A stretch of 14,794 bases of DNA from Paracoccaceae bacterium. Lineage in GTDB: Bacteria > Pseudomonadota > Alphaproteobacteria > Rhodobacterales > Rhodobacteraceae. A program made the position numbers and the translations under genes. Below are positions 6,222 through 14,072 of the stretch, in pieces. The stretch lies in contig QKHF01000285.1 in the NCBI GenBank assembly GCA_003250135.1, positions 1 to 14,794 of the forward strand, written 5' to 3'. Each line of letters opens with the position of its first letter. The first letter of the stretch is position 1. Under the pieces are notes generated by a model that saw only the letters and a program-made list of their open reading frames with translations, did no database searches and was not told where the DNA came from.

Positions 6222-8092
6222 ATGCTCCTGACCGCAATATAGGCCAATCAGCCCCCCGCATCCGCAGACTGTCGGACGCCGTCGTCAACCGCATCGCGGC
6301 GGGCGAGGTGGTCGAGCGGCCGGCCTCCGCCATCAAGGAACTGGTGGAGAACGCCATCGACGCGGGCGCGCGGCGGATCGAGATCGCCATCGCCGATGGC
6401 GGCAAGCGCCTGATCCGCGTGGCCGATGACGGGCAGGGCATGACCCGCGAAGAACTGCCGCTGGCGCTGGAGCGGCACGCGACTTCCAAGATCGACGGCT
6501 CGGACTTGCTGGCGATCCGCTCCTTCGGGTTCCGCGGCGAGGCGCTGCCCTCCATCGGCGCCGTGGCGCGGCTGGCCATCACATCGCGTGCGGCGGGGGC
6601 GGCCGAGGCCTGGCGGATCGAGGCGACGGCTGGCCGGATCGAGCCGCCGCAGCCTGCGGCGCTGTCGCAGGGGACCATCGTCGAGGTCCGAGACCTCTTC
6701 TTCGCCACCCCGGCGCGGCTCAAGTTCCTGAAGACCGACCGGGCGGAGCAGATCGCCGTGGGCGAGACCGTCAAGCGGCTTGCGCTCGCGCATCCGGAGG
6801 TCGGATTCAAGCTGGTCGACGCCTCGGAGCAGGGCGCAGAGGGTAATGCGCTGTTCTCCGCGCCGCCGGAGCCGGGCGATCTGTTCGACGCCCGCCTCTC
6901 GCGCATCCAGCGGGTGATGGGGCGCGACTTCGCCGAGGCCGCCGTGCGGATCGAGGCGGAGAGGGACGGCCTGCGCCTGACCGGCTTCGCCTCCGCGCCC
7001 ACCTACAGCCGCGGGGCGGCGACCCATCAGCATTTCTTTGTCCGTGGCCGTCCGGTGAAGGACAAGCTGCTGATCGGCGCGCTGAAGGGCGCCTATACCG
7101 ACCTGTTGCCGCGCGGGCGGCACGCCGCCGTCGCGCTCTGGCTGGACATCGACTGCCAGGAGGTGGACGTCAACGTCCACCCCGCCAAGACAGAAGTGCG
7201 GTTCCGCGACTCGGGGTTGGTGCGCGGGCTGGTGGTCTCGGCCCTGCGTCACGCGCTGGCCGAAGCGGGTTGCCGCGCGCCCCGGCCGGTCAGCTTCGGC
7301 GCCTTGGGCGCGTCGCCCCCGCCTTCGCCCGCCGCCGCAGGCTACGCCAGCCCGCGCGCCCGCGGTCCCGCGCCCCTGCCGCGCGGCCTCGCCGAACGCG
7401 CTAACCACTGGCAGGCGCCCGCGCAGATGGCGGCGCAGGTCGAGGGCTGGGCCGCGCCCGAGGCGCGCTCGGAAGCGGTGATCGACGCAAGCGAAGTCCA
7501 GCCCGAGGATGTCGGGCCGCTGGGCGTCGCCCGCGCGCAGATTCATGAGACCTATATCGTCGCCCAGACCGCGGAGGGGCTGGTGCTCGTCGATCAGCAC
7601 GCGGCGCATGAGCGGCTGGTCTATGAGCGCCTGAAACGCCAGATGGCGGAGACGGGCGTTCCGCGGCAGGCGCTGCTGATCCCGGAGGTGATCGGCCTCG
7701 GTCAGGAGGACGCGGTTCGTGTGCTCGCCCGCGCCGAGGAATTGAAGACGCTGGGCCTCGTCATCGAGCCCTTCGGCCCCGGCGCGGTCTGCGTGCGCGA
7801 AACTCCGGCAGTGCTGGGCGAGGTCGACGCCGCCCGGCTGGTGCGGGACATCGCCGACGAATTGTCGGAGACCGGCGCCTCGCGCAGCGCCGAGGCGCGG
7901 ATCGAGGCGGTTCTGGCCACGGTCGCCTGCCATGGCTCGGTGCGCGCCGGCCGGCGGCTGCGGCTTGAGGAGATGAACGCGCTGTTGCGGGAGATGGAGG
8001 CGACGCCCAACTCCATGACCTGCAATCACGGGCGCCCCACCGTCGCGCGGCTGACGCTGGCGGAGCTGGAGAAGCTGTTCGAGCGGCGCTGA
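6218..8092 (+). CDS. mutL: DNA mismatch repair protein MutL (endonuclease type)
   Basis: Links mismatch recognition by MutS to strand incision and removal. It has 624 residues from GTG 6218, the only plausible start: the frame is open further upstream, but only inside the M16 gene in another phase. The GHKL ATPase domain shows E41 and N45 in KELVENAIDAG, then RVADDGQGM, HATSKI and GFRGEALPSIG. A Pro/Ala/Arg-rich linker covers roughly 360-400. The C-terminal domain carries the endonuclease metal motif DQHAAHERLVYE (459-470, matching DQHA-x2-E-x4-E) together with ACHGSVRAG (570-578) and CNHGRPT (602-608). MutL proteins with these motifs nick DNA themselves and occur in bacteria without MutH (established). 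It follows the M16 pair by 62 bp but is functionally unrelated, so separate control is plausible. No ribosome site is visible at GTG. Confidence 0.96.
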   Translation: MNAPDRNIGQSAPRIRRLSDAVVNRIAAGEVVERPASAIKELVENAIDAGARRIEIAIADGGKRLIRVADDGQGMTREELPLALERHATSKIDGSDLLAIRSFGFRGEALPSIGAVARLAITSRAAGAAEAWRIEATAGRIEPPQPAALSQGTIVEVRDLFFATPARLKFLKTDRAEQIAVGETVKRLALAHPEVGFKLVDASEQGAEGNALFSAPPEPGDLFDARLSRIQRVMGRDFAEAAVRIEAERDGLRLTGFASAPTYSRGAATHQHFFVRGRPVKDKLLIGALKGAYTDLLPRGRHAAVALWLDIDCQEVDVNVHPAKTEVRFRDSGLVRGLVVSALRHALAEAGCRAPRPVSFGALGASPPPSPAAAGYASPRARGPAPLPRGLAERANHWQAPAQMAAQVEGWAAPEARSEAVIDASEVQPEDVGPLGVARAQIHETYIVAQTAEGLVLVDQHAAHERLVYERLKRQMAETGVPRQALLIPEVIGLGQEDAVRVLARAEELKTLGLVIEPFGPGAVCVRETPAVLGEVDAARLVRDIADELSETGASRSAEARIEAVLATVACHGSVRAGRRLRLEEMNALLREMEATPNSMTCNHGRPTVARLTLAELEKLFERR

Positions 8093-8173
8093 GCGGGACA
8101 GGGTGTCCGGTCACATGGCCAAGCCCTGCGTTTCTTGGCATTCTCCCGGCGCCGCATCCATTCGGAACCCCAG

Positions 8174-9505
8174 ATGCTCCATAACAATCACCCGCTGCGC
8201 CATCAGCTGACCAATGAGCTGCACGCCCGGCCCTTCATACCGCTGGAGGCCCCGGCCCGTGCGGCGCATATCGCCTTCAAGCAGCCGATGAACGCCGCCC
8301 GGCGCGCGCCAGAGGAGGATTTCGCGCATCTGAAGTCGTTTCTGGAGCGCCATGGCGGCCCGCTGCCCGCACCGGACGAGCAGCACTATTTCCATGATTT
8401 CGGCCGGTTCCGCCTGAAATGGGAGCGGCACACCGAGTTCGTCTCCTACACGATTTTCGTCGACGGTCTGGGCGACAGCCCGTTCGACGCCTCCGCGTCC
8501 AAGCATTTCCCGCAGGACTGGCTGGACGAAGCCCCGGGCTTGGTGGTGGCCGCGACGCATCTTTACATCGAGCCGGTCGAGGACGCCCGCGCGGCCGAAG
8601 CGCGGCTGATCTCAATCGCTGACCACTTCACCGCGGAAAGCCTTGCGGCGGCTTTCATCGGCGATTCCGAGGCGATGGTTTGCGGCGATTTCCGGATACA
8701 TGAGGATGGCTTCTCTCGCTTCGCCATCCTGGTCTGCGGACTGCCCGGCGCGCGCAGGCTGGGTCGGTTCGCGCAGCGCGTCCTGGAGGTGGAGACCTAT
8801 CGGTCGATGGCGATGCTCACGCTGCCGCTCGCGCGCCGCATCGCCGCCCGCCTGTCGCTGCTTGACGACGAGCTGTCCGACATCACCGCGCGCTTCGCGG
8901 CGCAGGGCGACGCGTCGGAACTGTTGAACCGGCTGACGGCGCTGTCGACCGAGATCGAGGCCATGTCGGCGCAGAGCGCCTTCCGGTTCGGCGCCGCGGG
9001 CGCCTACGCCGACATCGTCGACCAGCGGATCGAGATCATGCGCGAGTCGCGCGTCGGCGGCCTGCAGTTGTTCAGCGAGTTCATGATCCGCCGGTTCGAT
9101 CCGGCCATGCGCACCTGCCGGTCGGCTGAAAAGCGGCTGGAGGAATTGTCGAAACGCGCGGCCCGCGCCGCCAACCTCCTGCGCACGCGCATCAACCTGT
9201 CGCTGCAGAAACAGAACCAGAAGCTGCTGGCGTCGATGAACCGCCGCGCCGGGCTGCAGCTGCGCCTGCAGGAGACTGTGGAGCTGCTGTCCTTCGTCGC
9301 CATCTGCTATTCCGGCGTCAGCCTGCTGGGCCTTCTGCTGGCGCCGTTCGGCGAGTCATCGGGCGTCGACCAGACGCAGATGACCGCCATTCTGGTGTTG
9401 CCGGTGATCGCCGCCGTCGCGCTGCTGGCCGTCTGGGTGCGCCGGCGGCAGAAGCGGCTGGAATCAGAAGAGGCCGGCGAGCACGAATCCGGCCAGCAGC
9501 AGTAA
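8174..9505 (+). CDS. DUF3422-family membrane protein
   Basis: A 443-residue protein of a conserved but functionally undefined proteobacterial family. The diagnostic N-terminal block HPLRHQLTNELHARPF is at 6-21. A large soluble domain follows. Residues about 316-367 are rich in Arg, Lys, Gln and Leu and probably form a coiled coil. Two hydrophobic helices come near the end (about 371-393 and 404-422) before a charged tail (RRRQKRLESEEAGEHESGQQQ). The long N-terminal domain is therefore probably cytoplasmic, anchored by a C-terminal hairpin. I chose ATG 8174, right before the conserved block. TTG 8135 would add 13 residues without family support. It follows mutL by 81 bp. The last 42 bases overlap the end of ubiA on the other strand. 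The family call is confident; the function is unknown. Confidence 0.9.
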   Translation: MLHNNHPLRHQLTNELHARPFIPLEAPARAAHIAFKQPMNAARRAPEEDFAHLKSFLERHGGPLPAPDEQHYFHDFGRFRLKWERHTEFVSYTIFVDGLGDSPFDASASKHFPQDWLDEAPGLVVAATHLYIEPVEDARAAEARLISIADHFTAESLAAAFIGDSEAMVCGDFRIHEDGFSRFAILVCGLPGARRLGRFAQRVLEVETYRSMAMLTLPLARRIAARLSLLDDELSDITARFAAQGDASELLNRLTALSTEIEAMSAQSAFRFGAAGAYADIVDQRIEIMRESRVGGLQLFSEFMIRRFDPAMRTCRSAEKRLEELSKRAARAANLLRTRINLSLQKQNQKLLASMNRRAGLQLRLQETVELLSFVAICYSGVSLLGLLLAPFGESSGVDQTQMTAILVLPVIAAVALLAVWVRRRQKRLESEEAGEHESGQQQ

Positions 9506-10417
9506 GCCCGCGTCGCGGTTCGAACGGAACAGCGTCAGGCAAAGCGCGGGATCGTCGGTGCGCAGCCTCGACGTCTGTCGCGCCAGATGCGCGCCGAAGG
9601 CGGCGACCCCCAGCCAGGCGGGCCAGCCCAGTCCGGCCGCCCCCACGGCCAGCCCCGATAGCAGGGTCGCCGCGGCGGAAAACCCGGCCATCCACGGGCC
9701 GGGCCGCTCGCCGAATTTGAGCGCGGTGGACTTCACCCCGATCAGAGCGTCGTCGTCGCGGTCCTGATAGGCGTAGATCGTGTCATAGGCCAGCGTCCAC
9801 GCGATCCCCGACGCATAGAGCAGCAGCGGCGGCCAGCCCAAGCCGCCCGTGTGCGCCACCCAGCCCATCAGCGCGCCCCAGTTGAAGGCGATCCCCAGGA
9901 AGATTTGCGGCCAGTAGGTGAAGCGCTTCATGAACGGATAGATCGCCACCGGCCCCATCGCCGCCACGCCCAGCAGGATCGCCGTCCAGTTCATGGTCAG
10001 CAGGATCGCCAGCCCGATCGCCAGCAGCACGGCCAGGAAGACGAAGGCTTGCCGCACCGTCACCCGACCCGAAGGAATGGGGCGCGAGCGCGTGCGGGCG
10101 ACCTTCGCGTCGAAATCCCGGTCGGCGATGTCGTTGATCACGCAGCCCGCGCCGCGCATGACGAACGCCCCGATGGCGAAAGCGGGGATCAGCCAGAGGT
10201 CATGCCCGCGCCAGTCCGTGGCTGCGACGGCCAGCGCCAGGCTCTGCCAGCAGGGCAGCAGCAGCAGCCATGTCCCGATCGGCCGGTCGGCGCGCATCAG
10301 TTGCAGATAGGGACGCGTGGCTTCAGGCGCGTATCGGTCGACCCAGTTCTGCGCCGGCGCGTCGGCGACGACGCCCGTCTTGGGCTCGAGTCCTGAGGTG
10401 TCCAATGGCTCCGCCAT
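9464..10417 (-). CDS. ubiA: 4-hydroxybenzoate polyprenyltransferase
   Basis: Integral inner-membrane enzyme that attaches the polyprenyl tail to 4-hydroxybenzoate in ubiquinone synthesis. It has 317 residues and about eight to nine hydrophobic segments. Both Mg-diphosphate-binding aspartate motifs are present: NDIADRDFD at 95-103, followed by RTRSRPIPSG, and DTIYAYQDRDDD at 212-223. The conserved entry motif RADRPIGTWLLLLPCW is at 42-57. The start at 10417 is chosen because GGAAAGGA precedes it at good spacing. An in-frame ATG at 10456 (or 10447) would add a basic stretch of up to 13 residues without family support. It is transcribed away from rsmE across a 125-bp divergent gap and converges on the DUF3422 gene, with a 42-base coding overlap at the 3' ends. 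YAYQDRDDD and the overall length favour UbiA over other UbiA-superfamily members. Confidence 0.96.
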   Translation of the reverse strand: MAEPLDTSGLEPKTGVVADAPAQNWVDRYAPEATRPYLQLMRADRPIGTWLLLLPCWQSLALAVAATDWRGHDLWLIPAFAIGAFVMRGAGCVINDIADRDFDAKVARTRSRPIPSGRVTVRQAFVFLAVLLAIGLAILLTMNWTAILLGVAAMGPVAIYPFMKRFTYWPQIFLGIAFNWGALMGWVAHTGGLGWPPLLLYASGIAWTLAYDTIYAYQDRDDDALIGVKSTALKFGERPGPWMAGFSAAATLLSGLAVGAAGLGWPAWLGVAAFGAHLARQTSRLRTDDPALCLTLFRSNRDAGLLLLAGFVLAGLF

Positions 10418-10486
10418 GCCGTCCTTTCCGCGCCGGGTCCGACCCATGCGATACAAGGCCCCGCCGCCGATGGCCAGTGCGGCGCG

Positions 10487-10515
10487 TTGGCGAATCCCCG
10501 CCGTCGCGCTATGGC
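10487..10515 (+). promoter_or_regulatory. Candidate sigma70-type promoter for the rsmE operon
   Basis: TTGGCG (10487-10492) and TATGGC (10510-10515) are separated by exactly 17 bp in the ubiA-rsmE divergent gap. A start of transcription near 10522 would leave a short leader with the ribosome site GAGGGTGAG (10532-10540) before ATG 10543. A GANTC site (GAATC, 10492-10496) touches the -35 box. Each box matches consensus only in part. No equally good pair was found for ubiA on the other strand. Confidence 0.35.
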
Positions 10516-10542
10516 GGCGTGGAGCATACGCGAGGGTGAGAG

Positions 10543-11277
10543 ATGAGCGACGGCCCCGGCATCCGACTTCATGTGACCGCCGATCTCGGCGCGGGCGCGG
10601 AGATCGCGCTCGGTCGGGATCAGGCGCATTACCTGTTTGGCGTGATGCGGCTGGGGCAGGGCGACGCGCTGCTTGTCTTCAACGGCCGGGATGGCGAGTG
10701 GGAGGCCGAGGTCGCCGGGGCGGGAAAGCGCGCCGGAACGTTGGTCTGCCGCGCGCAGACGCGCGCGCAGGAGACGCCGCCGGACCTTTGGCTGCTGTTC
10801 GCGCCGCTGAAAAAGGCCCGCACCGATTTCATCGCCGAGAAAGCCGCCGAGCTGGGCTGCCGCCGGGTTCTGCCGGTCTTCACCCGCTTCACCAATTCCG
10901 AGCGGGTGAACGTGGATCGCTTGCAGGCCCATGCGGTCGAGGCCGCCGAGCAATGCGGGCTGCTAACCGTCCCTGAAATCGCCGAGCCCGCGCCGCTGGC
11001 CAAGGTGCTGGACGATTGGGATTCCTCCCGACGCCTGCTGTTCTGCGACGAGCGGCGCAACGCGCCCCCGGCGGTGGAAGCTCTCGCCGTCGCCCCGGAC
11101 GGGCCGTGGGCGGTTCTGATTGGCCCCGAGGGCGGTTTCGCGCCGGAGGAGGTGGAGCGCCTGCGCGGCCTGCCTTTCGTCACGCCGGTCTCTCTGGGCC
11201 CGCGCGTGCTCCGCGCCGACACGGCGGCGGTGGCGGCGCTTTCCCTCTGGCAGGCGGCCAAGGGGGACTGGCGGTGA
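10543..11277 (+). CDS. rsmE: 16S rRNA (uracil(1498)-N3)-methyltransferase
   Basis: Methylates N3 of U1498 in helix 44 of 16S rRNA, using S-adenosylmethionine, late in 30S assembly. The 244-residue length is normal. The N-terminal PUA-like domain (about 1-75) includes DQAHYLFGVMRLGQGD. The SPOUT (trefoil-knot) methyltransferase domain shows KKARTDFIAEKAAELG, the RsmE-specific ERVNVDRLQAHAVEAAEQ, GPEGGF at 194-199, and the knot and cofactor loop LGPRVLRADTA at 218-228. ATG 10543 is preceded by a strong GAGGGTGAG ribosome site. Its stop overlaps the GTG of the next gene (GTGA), so it heads a tight operon that probably reaches gshA. It is divergent from ubiA. Confidence 0.97.
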   Translation: MSDGPGIRLHVTADLGAGAEIALGRDQAHYLFGVMRLGQGDALLVFNGRDGEWEAEVAGAGKRAGTLVCRAQTRAQETPPDLWLLFAPLKKARTDFIAEKAAELGCRRVLPVFTRFTNSERVNVDRLQAHAVEAAEQCGLLTVPEIAEPAPLAKVLDDWDSSRRLLFCDERRNAPPAVEALAVAPDGPWAVLIGPEGGFAPEEVERLRGLPFVTPVSLGPRVLRADTAAVAALSLWQAAKGDWR

Positions 11278-12071
11278 CCGCGCCGCGGCTGCACGTGATC
11301 CCGGCGATCGCCTGCGACAAGGCGCTGATCCTGCGGCGCGGGCCGACCGATCAGGTCGCCAGCATCCTGTGGGACCGCGCGACGGGCGAGTTTCAGTTGG
11401 GCCAGTGGTTCAGGGGACGAATTTACGAGCACCGCTCGGATCTGTCGCCGGACGGGCGGCACATGATCACTTTCGCGGGCAAGGGCGTCAGGTGGTGGAC
11501 CGCCATTTCGCGCGCGCCCTGGCTGACGGCGCTGACCTTCCTGCCGCAGGACAGCACATGGCATGGCGGCGGGGCGTTCACGCCGGACGGGCGCATCTGG
11601 CTGAACGGCGGCGGCGATATTCCGGGCGGCGCGCCGGACGGGCTGCAGCAGGCTGACCCCTCCGCCTATCCGCATGGCACCGACGGATTCCACATGGGCG
11701 GGCTCTTTGCGGCGATGATGCAGAAGCGCGGCTGGAGGCATGACGGCGGCGAGCGCTACGAAGCGCGGCTCTCGAAGCCGCTCGCGGCGGGATGGCGGCT
11801 GGAGCTGGGGTTCGAGGTCGGGCGCAGGAACCGCTCGATCATCTCCAACCGCTACGCGCTGCTGGACGCCGAGGGGCGGCCGGCGCCCGGCGCCGAGGAC
11901 TGGGAATGGGCCGAGCCGTGGCGGGACGGCGTGCAGTTCGCCGCTCGTGGAGGACTCCATTTCGCGCCGCTGACCAATCAGGGGCTGGGGACGCCAACGC
12001 TGATCCGCGATTTCGGCGACATGACGTTCGAGCCGCGGCAGGCGCCCTATCGGGGAGTGGGCGACGCATGA
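11274..12071 (+). CDS. Conserved-looking protein of unknown function (265 aa)
   Basis: I cannot assign this protein to a named family. It starts at GTG 11274, overlapping the rsmE stop, with an AGGGGG ribosome site a few bases upstream, and ends in an ATGA overlap with the following gene. It has no signal peptide and no membrane helix. It is rich in Trp and Gly (WDRATGEFQLGQW, VRWWTAISRAPW, STWHGGGAF, EDWEWAEPW). Two stretches resemble each other: LSPDGRHMITFAG at 57-69 and FTPDGRIWLNGGG at 102-114. The xPDGR turns recall beta-propeller blades of the PD40/WD-like kind, but two copies are too few to claim a propeller. The start/stop overlaps on both sides suggest coupled translation with rsmE and the membrane protein downstream. 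It is a real gene by frame, overlap and codon bias; its function is unknown. Confidence 0.82.
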   Translation: MTAPRLHVIPAIACDKALILRRGPTDQVASILWDRATGEFQLGQWFRGRIYEHRSDLSPDGRHMITFAGKGVRWWTAISRAPWLTALTFLPQDSTWHGGGAFTPDGRIWLNGGGDIPGGAPDGLQQADPSAYPHGTDGFHMGGLFAAMMQKRGWRHDGGERYEARLSKPLAAGWRLELGFEVGRRNRSIISNRYALLDAEGRPAPGAEDWEWAEPWRDGVQFAARGGLHFAPLTNQGLGTPTLIRDFGDMTFEPRQAPYRGVGDA

Positions 12072-12637
12072 GCTTCATCCGCCCCGAAGCCGCTCGCGTT
12101 CTGTCTCGCTGGGCCGGGACCGCCGGGTGGCTGGCGGCGCTTGGCGTCATTCTTTGGGTCGGGGTCGCCAACCTCCTGTCGGGCGGCCTTTGGGGCTGGG
12201 CGGCCCTCATCCTGTTCGCGCCCCCCGCGGCCTGGTTCGCCTACAGCGCCTTCGCCCACGCGCGACTCGCCGCCGGGGTCAAAGGGCCCGGCCATGTCGA
12301 GATCCGTGAGCGGCGCATCTTCTATCTCGGGCCCTATGGCGGGTCCGTCGTCGATATCGAAGCGTTGTTGCAGGTCTCCATCGTCACCACAGACCGCGGC
12401 CCTGCCGAGGACGACGCCTTCTGGCTACTGGACCGCGACGACGGGCCCGAGGTGCTGATTCCCAACGCCGCCTCGGGGGCCGAGGCGCTGCTGGACGCGT
12501 TTTCGGCGCTCGACGGTTTCGCCTATGCGAAAGTGGTCGAGGCGATGGGTTCAACCCGCAACGCCAGCTTCACAATCTGGCGACGGGACGGCGGCGGCGC
12601 AGCCAAACCCTTGCAACGAGACCGCACGATCCACTAA
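12068..12637 (+). CDS. Two-helix membrane protein of unknown function
   Basis: 189 residues starting at ATG 12068 in the ATGA overlap with the preceding gene. Two hydrophobic helices (about 17-37 and 42-62) are followed by a soluble domain of about 125 residues. The soluble part alternates short beta-like stretches (GHVEIRERRIFYLGPYGGSV, QVSIVTT, AFWLLDRDDGPEVLIPN) and ends in a helix (ALLDAFSALDGF). This layout is like membrane-anchored bacterial PH-like domains, but I offer that only as a weak structural guess. The C-terminal tail is basic and probably disordered. Overlap with the unknown gene upstream suggests the two proteins work together. It is followed by gshA after 37 bp. No catalytic motif is visible. 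Confidence 0.8.
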   Translation: MSFIRPEAARVLSRWAGTAGWLAALGVILWVGVANLLSGGLWGWAALILFAPPAAWFAYSAFAHARLAAGVKGPGHVEIRERRIFYLGPYGGSVVDIEALLQVSIVTTDRGPAEDDAFWLLDRDDGPEVLIPNAASGAEALLDAFSALDGFAYAKVVEAMGSTRNASFTIWRRDGGGAAKPLQRDRTIH

Positions 12638-12674
12638 GGCTGCACCGCGATGCGCGAGCAGAGGGAGCACGCCG

Positions 12675-14039
12675 ATGTCGATACCGCAATCGGGCGGCGG
12701 GCCGATCGAAAGCCGCGACCAGCTGGTCGAGTTCCTCTCGTCGGGCTGCAAGCCGAAAGACCAGTGGCGCATCGGCACCGAGCACGAGAAATTCGGCTAT
12801 CGCCTCTCCGACCATTCCCCGCTGCCCTATGAGGGCGACTGCTCGGTCCGCGCCATGCTGGAAGGCTTGCGTGACGAGTTCGGCTGGGCGCCGGTCCTCG
12901 AAGGCGAGCACATCATCGGCCTCACCAAGGACGGCGCCAATGTCAGCCTTGAGCCGGGCGGGCAGCTGGAGCTGTCCGGCGCGCCGCTGAAGACCATCCA
13001 CAACACCTGCGACGAGGTGCACACCCATCTCGCCGAGGTGAAGGCCATCGCCGACCGCATCGGCGCGGGGTTCATCGGCCTCGGCGCGGCGCCGGAATGG
13101 ACCGGCGATCAGATGCCGGTCATGCCCAAGGGCCGCTACGGCATCATGACCCGCTACATGGGGAAGGTCGGCACCCACGGGACCGAGATGATGTACCGGT
13201 CCTGCACCATCCAGGTGAATCTCGACTTCGAGTCCGAGGCCGACATGGTGAAGAAGATGCGGGTCGGGCTGGCGCTGCAGCCGATCGCCACCGCCCTCTT
13301 CGCCAACTCGCCGTTCTTTGAAGGCAAACCCAGCGGCTTCGCCTCCTACCGCGCGCGCATCTGGCGCGATGTCGACAGGGACCGGACCGGCATGCTGCCC
13401 TTCGCCTTCGAGGACGGGTTCAGCTTCGAGCGCTATGTCGACTACGCGCTCAGCGTGCCGATGTACTTCGTCTATCGCGACGGGAAATACATCGACGCCT
13501 CGGGCAAGTGCTTCCGCGAGTTCATGGAGGGCAAGCTGGAGGCGGCGGCGGGCGAGATCCCGACGCTTTCCGACTGGGCCGACCACCTGACCACGCTGTT
13601 CCCCGACGCACGGCTGAAGAAGTTCATCGAGATGCGCGGCGCCGATGGCGGCCCGTGGCGGCGCATCTGCGCGCTGCCCGCCTTCTGGGTCGGGCTGATC
13701 TATGACCAGACCGCGCTCGACGCCGCCTGGGACGTGGCCAAGAACTGGACCGGGGAAGACCGCGAGCAACTGCGCCTCGACGTGGCTGAGACGGCGCTGG
13801 GCGCGGAGGTCGCCGGGCGATCCGTGCGGGACGTGGCGCGGGAACTGCTGGAGATCGCCGATCACGGCCTGCGCGCGCGGGCCGAGACGCATTTCGTCGA
13901 CGCCAATGAAAGCCATTTCCTGAACGCGCTGCGGGAGGTGGTGGAGACCGGCCAGACCCTCTCGGACGAGCTGCTGGCCAAGTACCACGGCGACTGGGGC
14001 GGCGACCTCAGCCAGATCTATGACGAATACAGCTACTGA
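12675..14039 (+). CDS. gshA: Glutamate--cysteine ligase, plant/alphaproteobacterial type
   Basis: Makes gamma-glutamylcysteine from glutamate, cysteine and ATP, the first and usually rate-limiting step of glutathione synthesis in the cytoplasm. 454 residues, typical for the plant-type (GCS2-related) class. Signatures are WRIGTEHEKFGY (31-42, Mg/glutamate site), EPGGQLELSGAPL, MPKGRYGIMTRYM, GTEMMYRSCTIQVNLDF and FIEMRGADGGPWRRICALPAFW. ATG 12675 is chosen because GAGGGA (12661-12666) lies eight bases before it and family similarity starts there. The two cysteines of the plant CC2 redox switch are both alanine here (A275 and A290), although C279 is near. It is probably the last gene of the rsmE operon, 37 bp after its neighbour, and converges with tldD. 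Confidence 0.95.
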   Translation: MSIPQSGGGPIESRDQLVEFLSSGCKPKDQWRIGTEHEKFGYRLSDHSPLPYEGDCSVRAMLEGLRDEFGWAPVLEGEHIIGLTKDGANVSLEPGGQLELSGAPLKTIHNTCDEVHTHLAEVKAIADRIGAGFIGLGAAPEWTGDQMPVMPKGRYGIMTRYMGKVGTHGTEMMYRSCTIQVNLDFESEADMVKKMRVGLALQPIATALFANSPFFEGKPSGFASYRARIWRDVDRDRTGMLPFAFEDGFSFERYVDYALSVPMYFVYRDGKYIDASGKCFREFMEGKLEAAAGEIPTLSDWADHLTTLFPDARLKKFIEMRGADGGPWRRICALPAFWVGLIYDQTALDAAWDVAKNWTGEDREQLRLDVAETALGAEVAGRSVRDVARELLEIADHGLRARAETHFVDANESHFLNALREVVETGQTLSDELLAKYHGDWGGDLSQIYDEYSY

Positions 14040-14056
14040 AGGGCGGTGAAGGCGTC

Positions 14057-14071
14057 GGGCGCCACGCGCCC
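14057..14071. terminator. Short hairpin between the convergent gshA and tldD ends
   Basis: GGGCGC (14057-14062), loop CAC, GCGCCC (14066-14071), inside the 33-bp gap between the two stop codons. The position suits a shared bidirectional terminator, but the stem is only six pairs and no T-run follows on either strand. Confidence 0.3.
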
Positions 14072-14072
14072 A

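Noticed and set aside
6248..8029. Long open frame on the - strand opposite mutL (593 codons)
   Set aside because: mutL shows all ATPase and endonuclease motifs on the + strand. The antisense frame has no recognisable content.
8116..8140. Bulged stem TGGCCAAG / CTTGGCA as a mutL terminator
   Set aside because: Seven pairs with a bulge and a 10-base loop, and no T-run. Too weak in GC-rich sequence to annotate.
8135..8163. TTGGCA as a -35 box for the DUF3422 gene
   Set aside because: No acceptable -10 sequence at 16-18 bp, and any start of transcription would fall almost at the ATG.
10256..10269. Short GCA/CAG trinucleotide run
   Set aside because: It codes the conserved Leu-rich membrane entry segment of UbiA and is too short to be a meaningful repeat.
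10629..11960. - strand frame of 443 codons across rsmE and the unknown gene
   Set aside because: It spans two + strand genes joined by a start/stop overlap and has low-complexity Arg/Ser/Pro content.
12525..12674. Upstream extension of the gshA frame by 50 residues
   Set aside because: It overlaps the preceding gene, and a good ribosome site with family similarity begins at ATG 12675.
12570..13988. Long open frame on the - strand opposite gshA (472 codons)
   Set aside because: Same explanation: a high-GC shadow of gshA with no family signal and biased composition.
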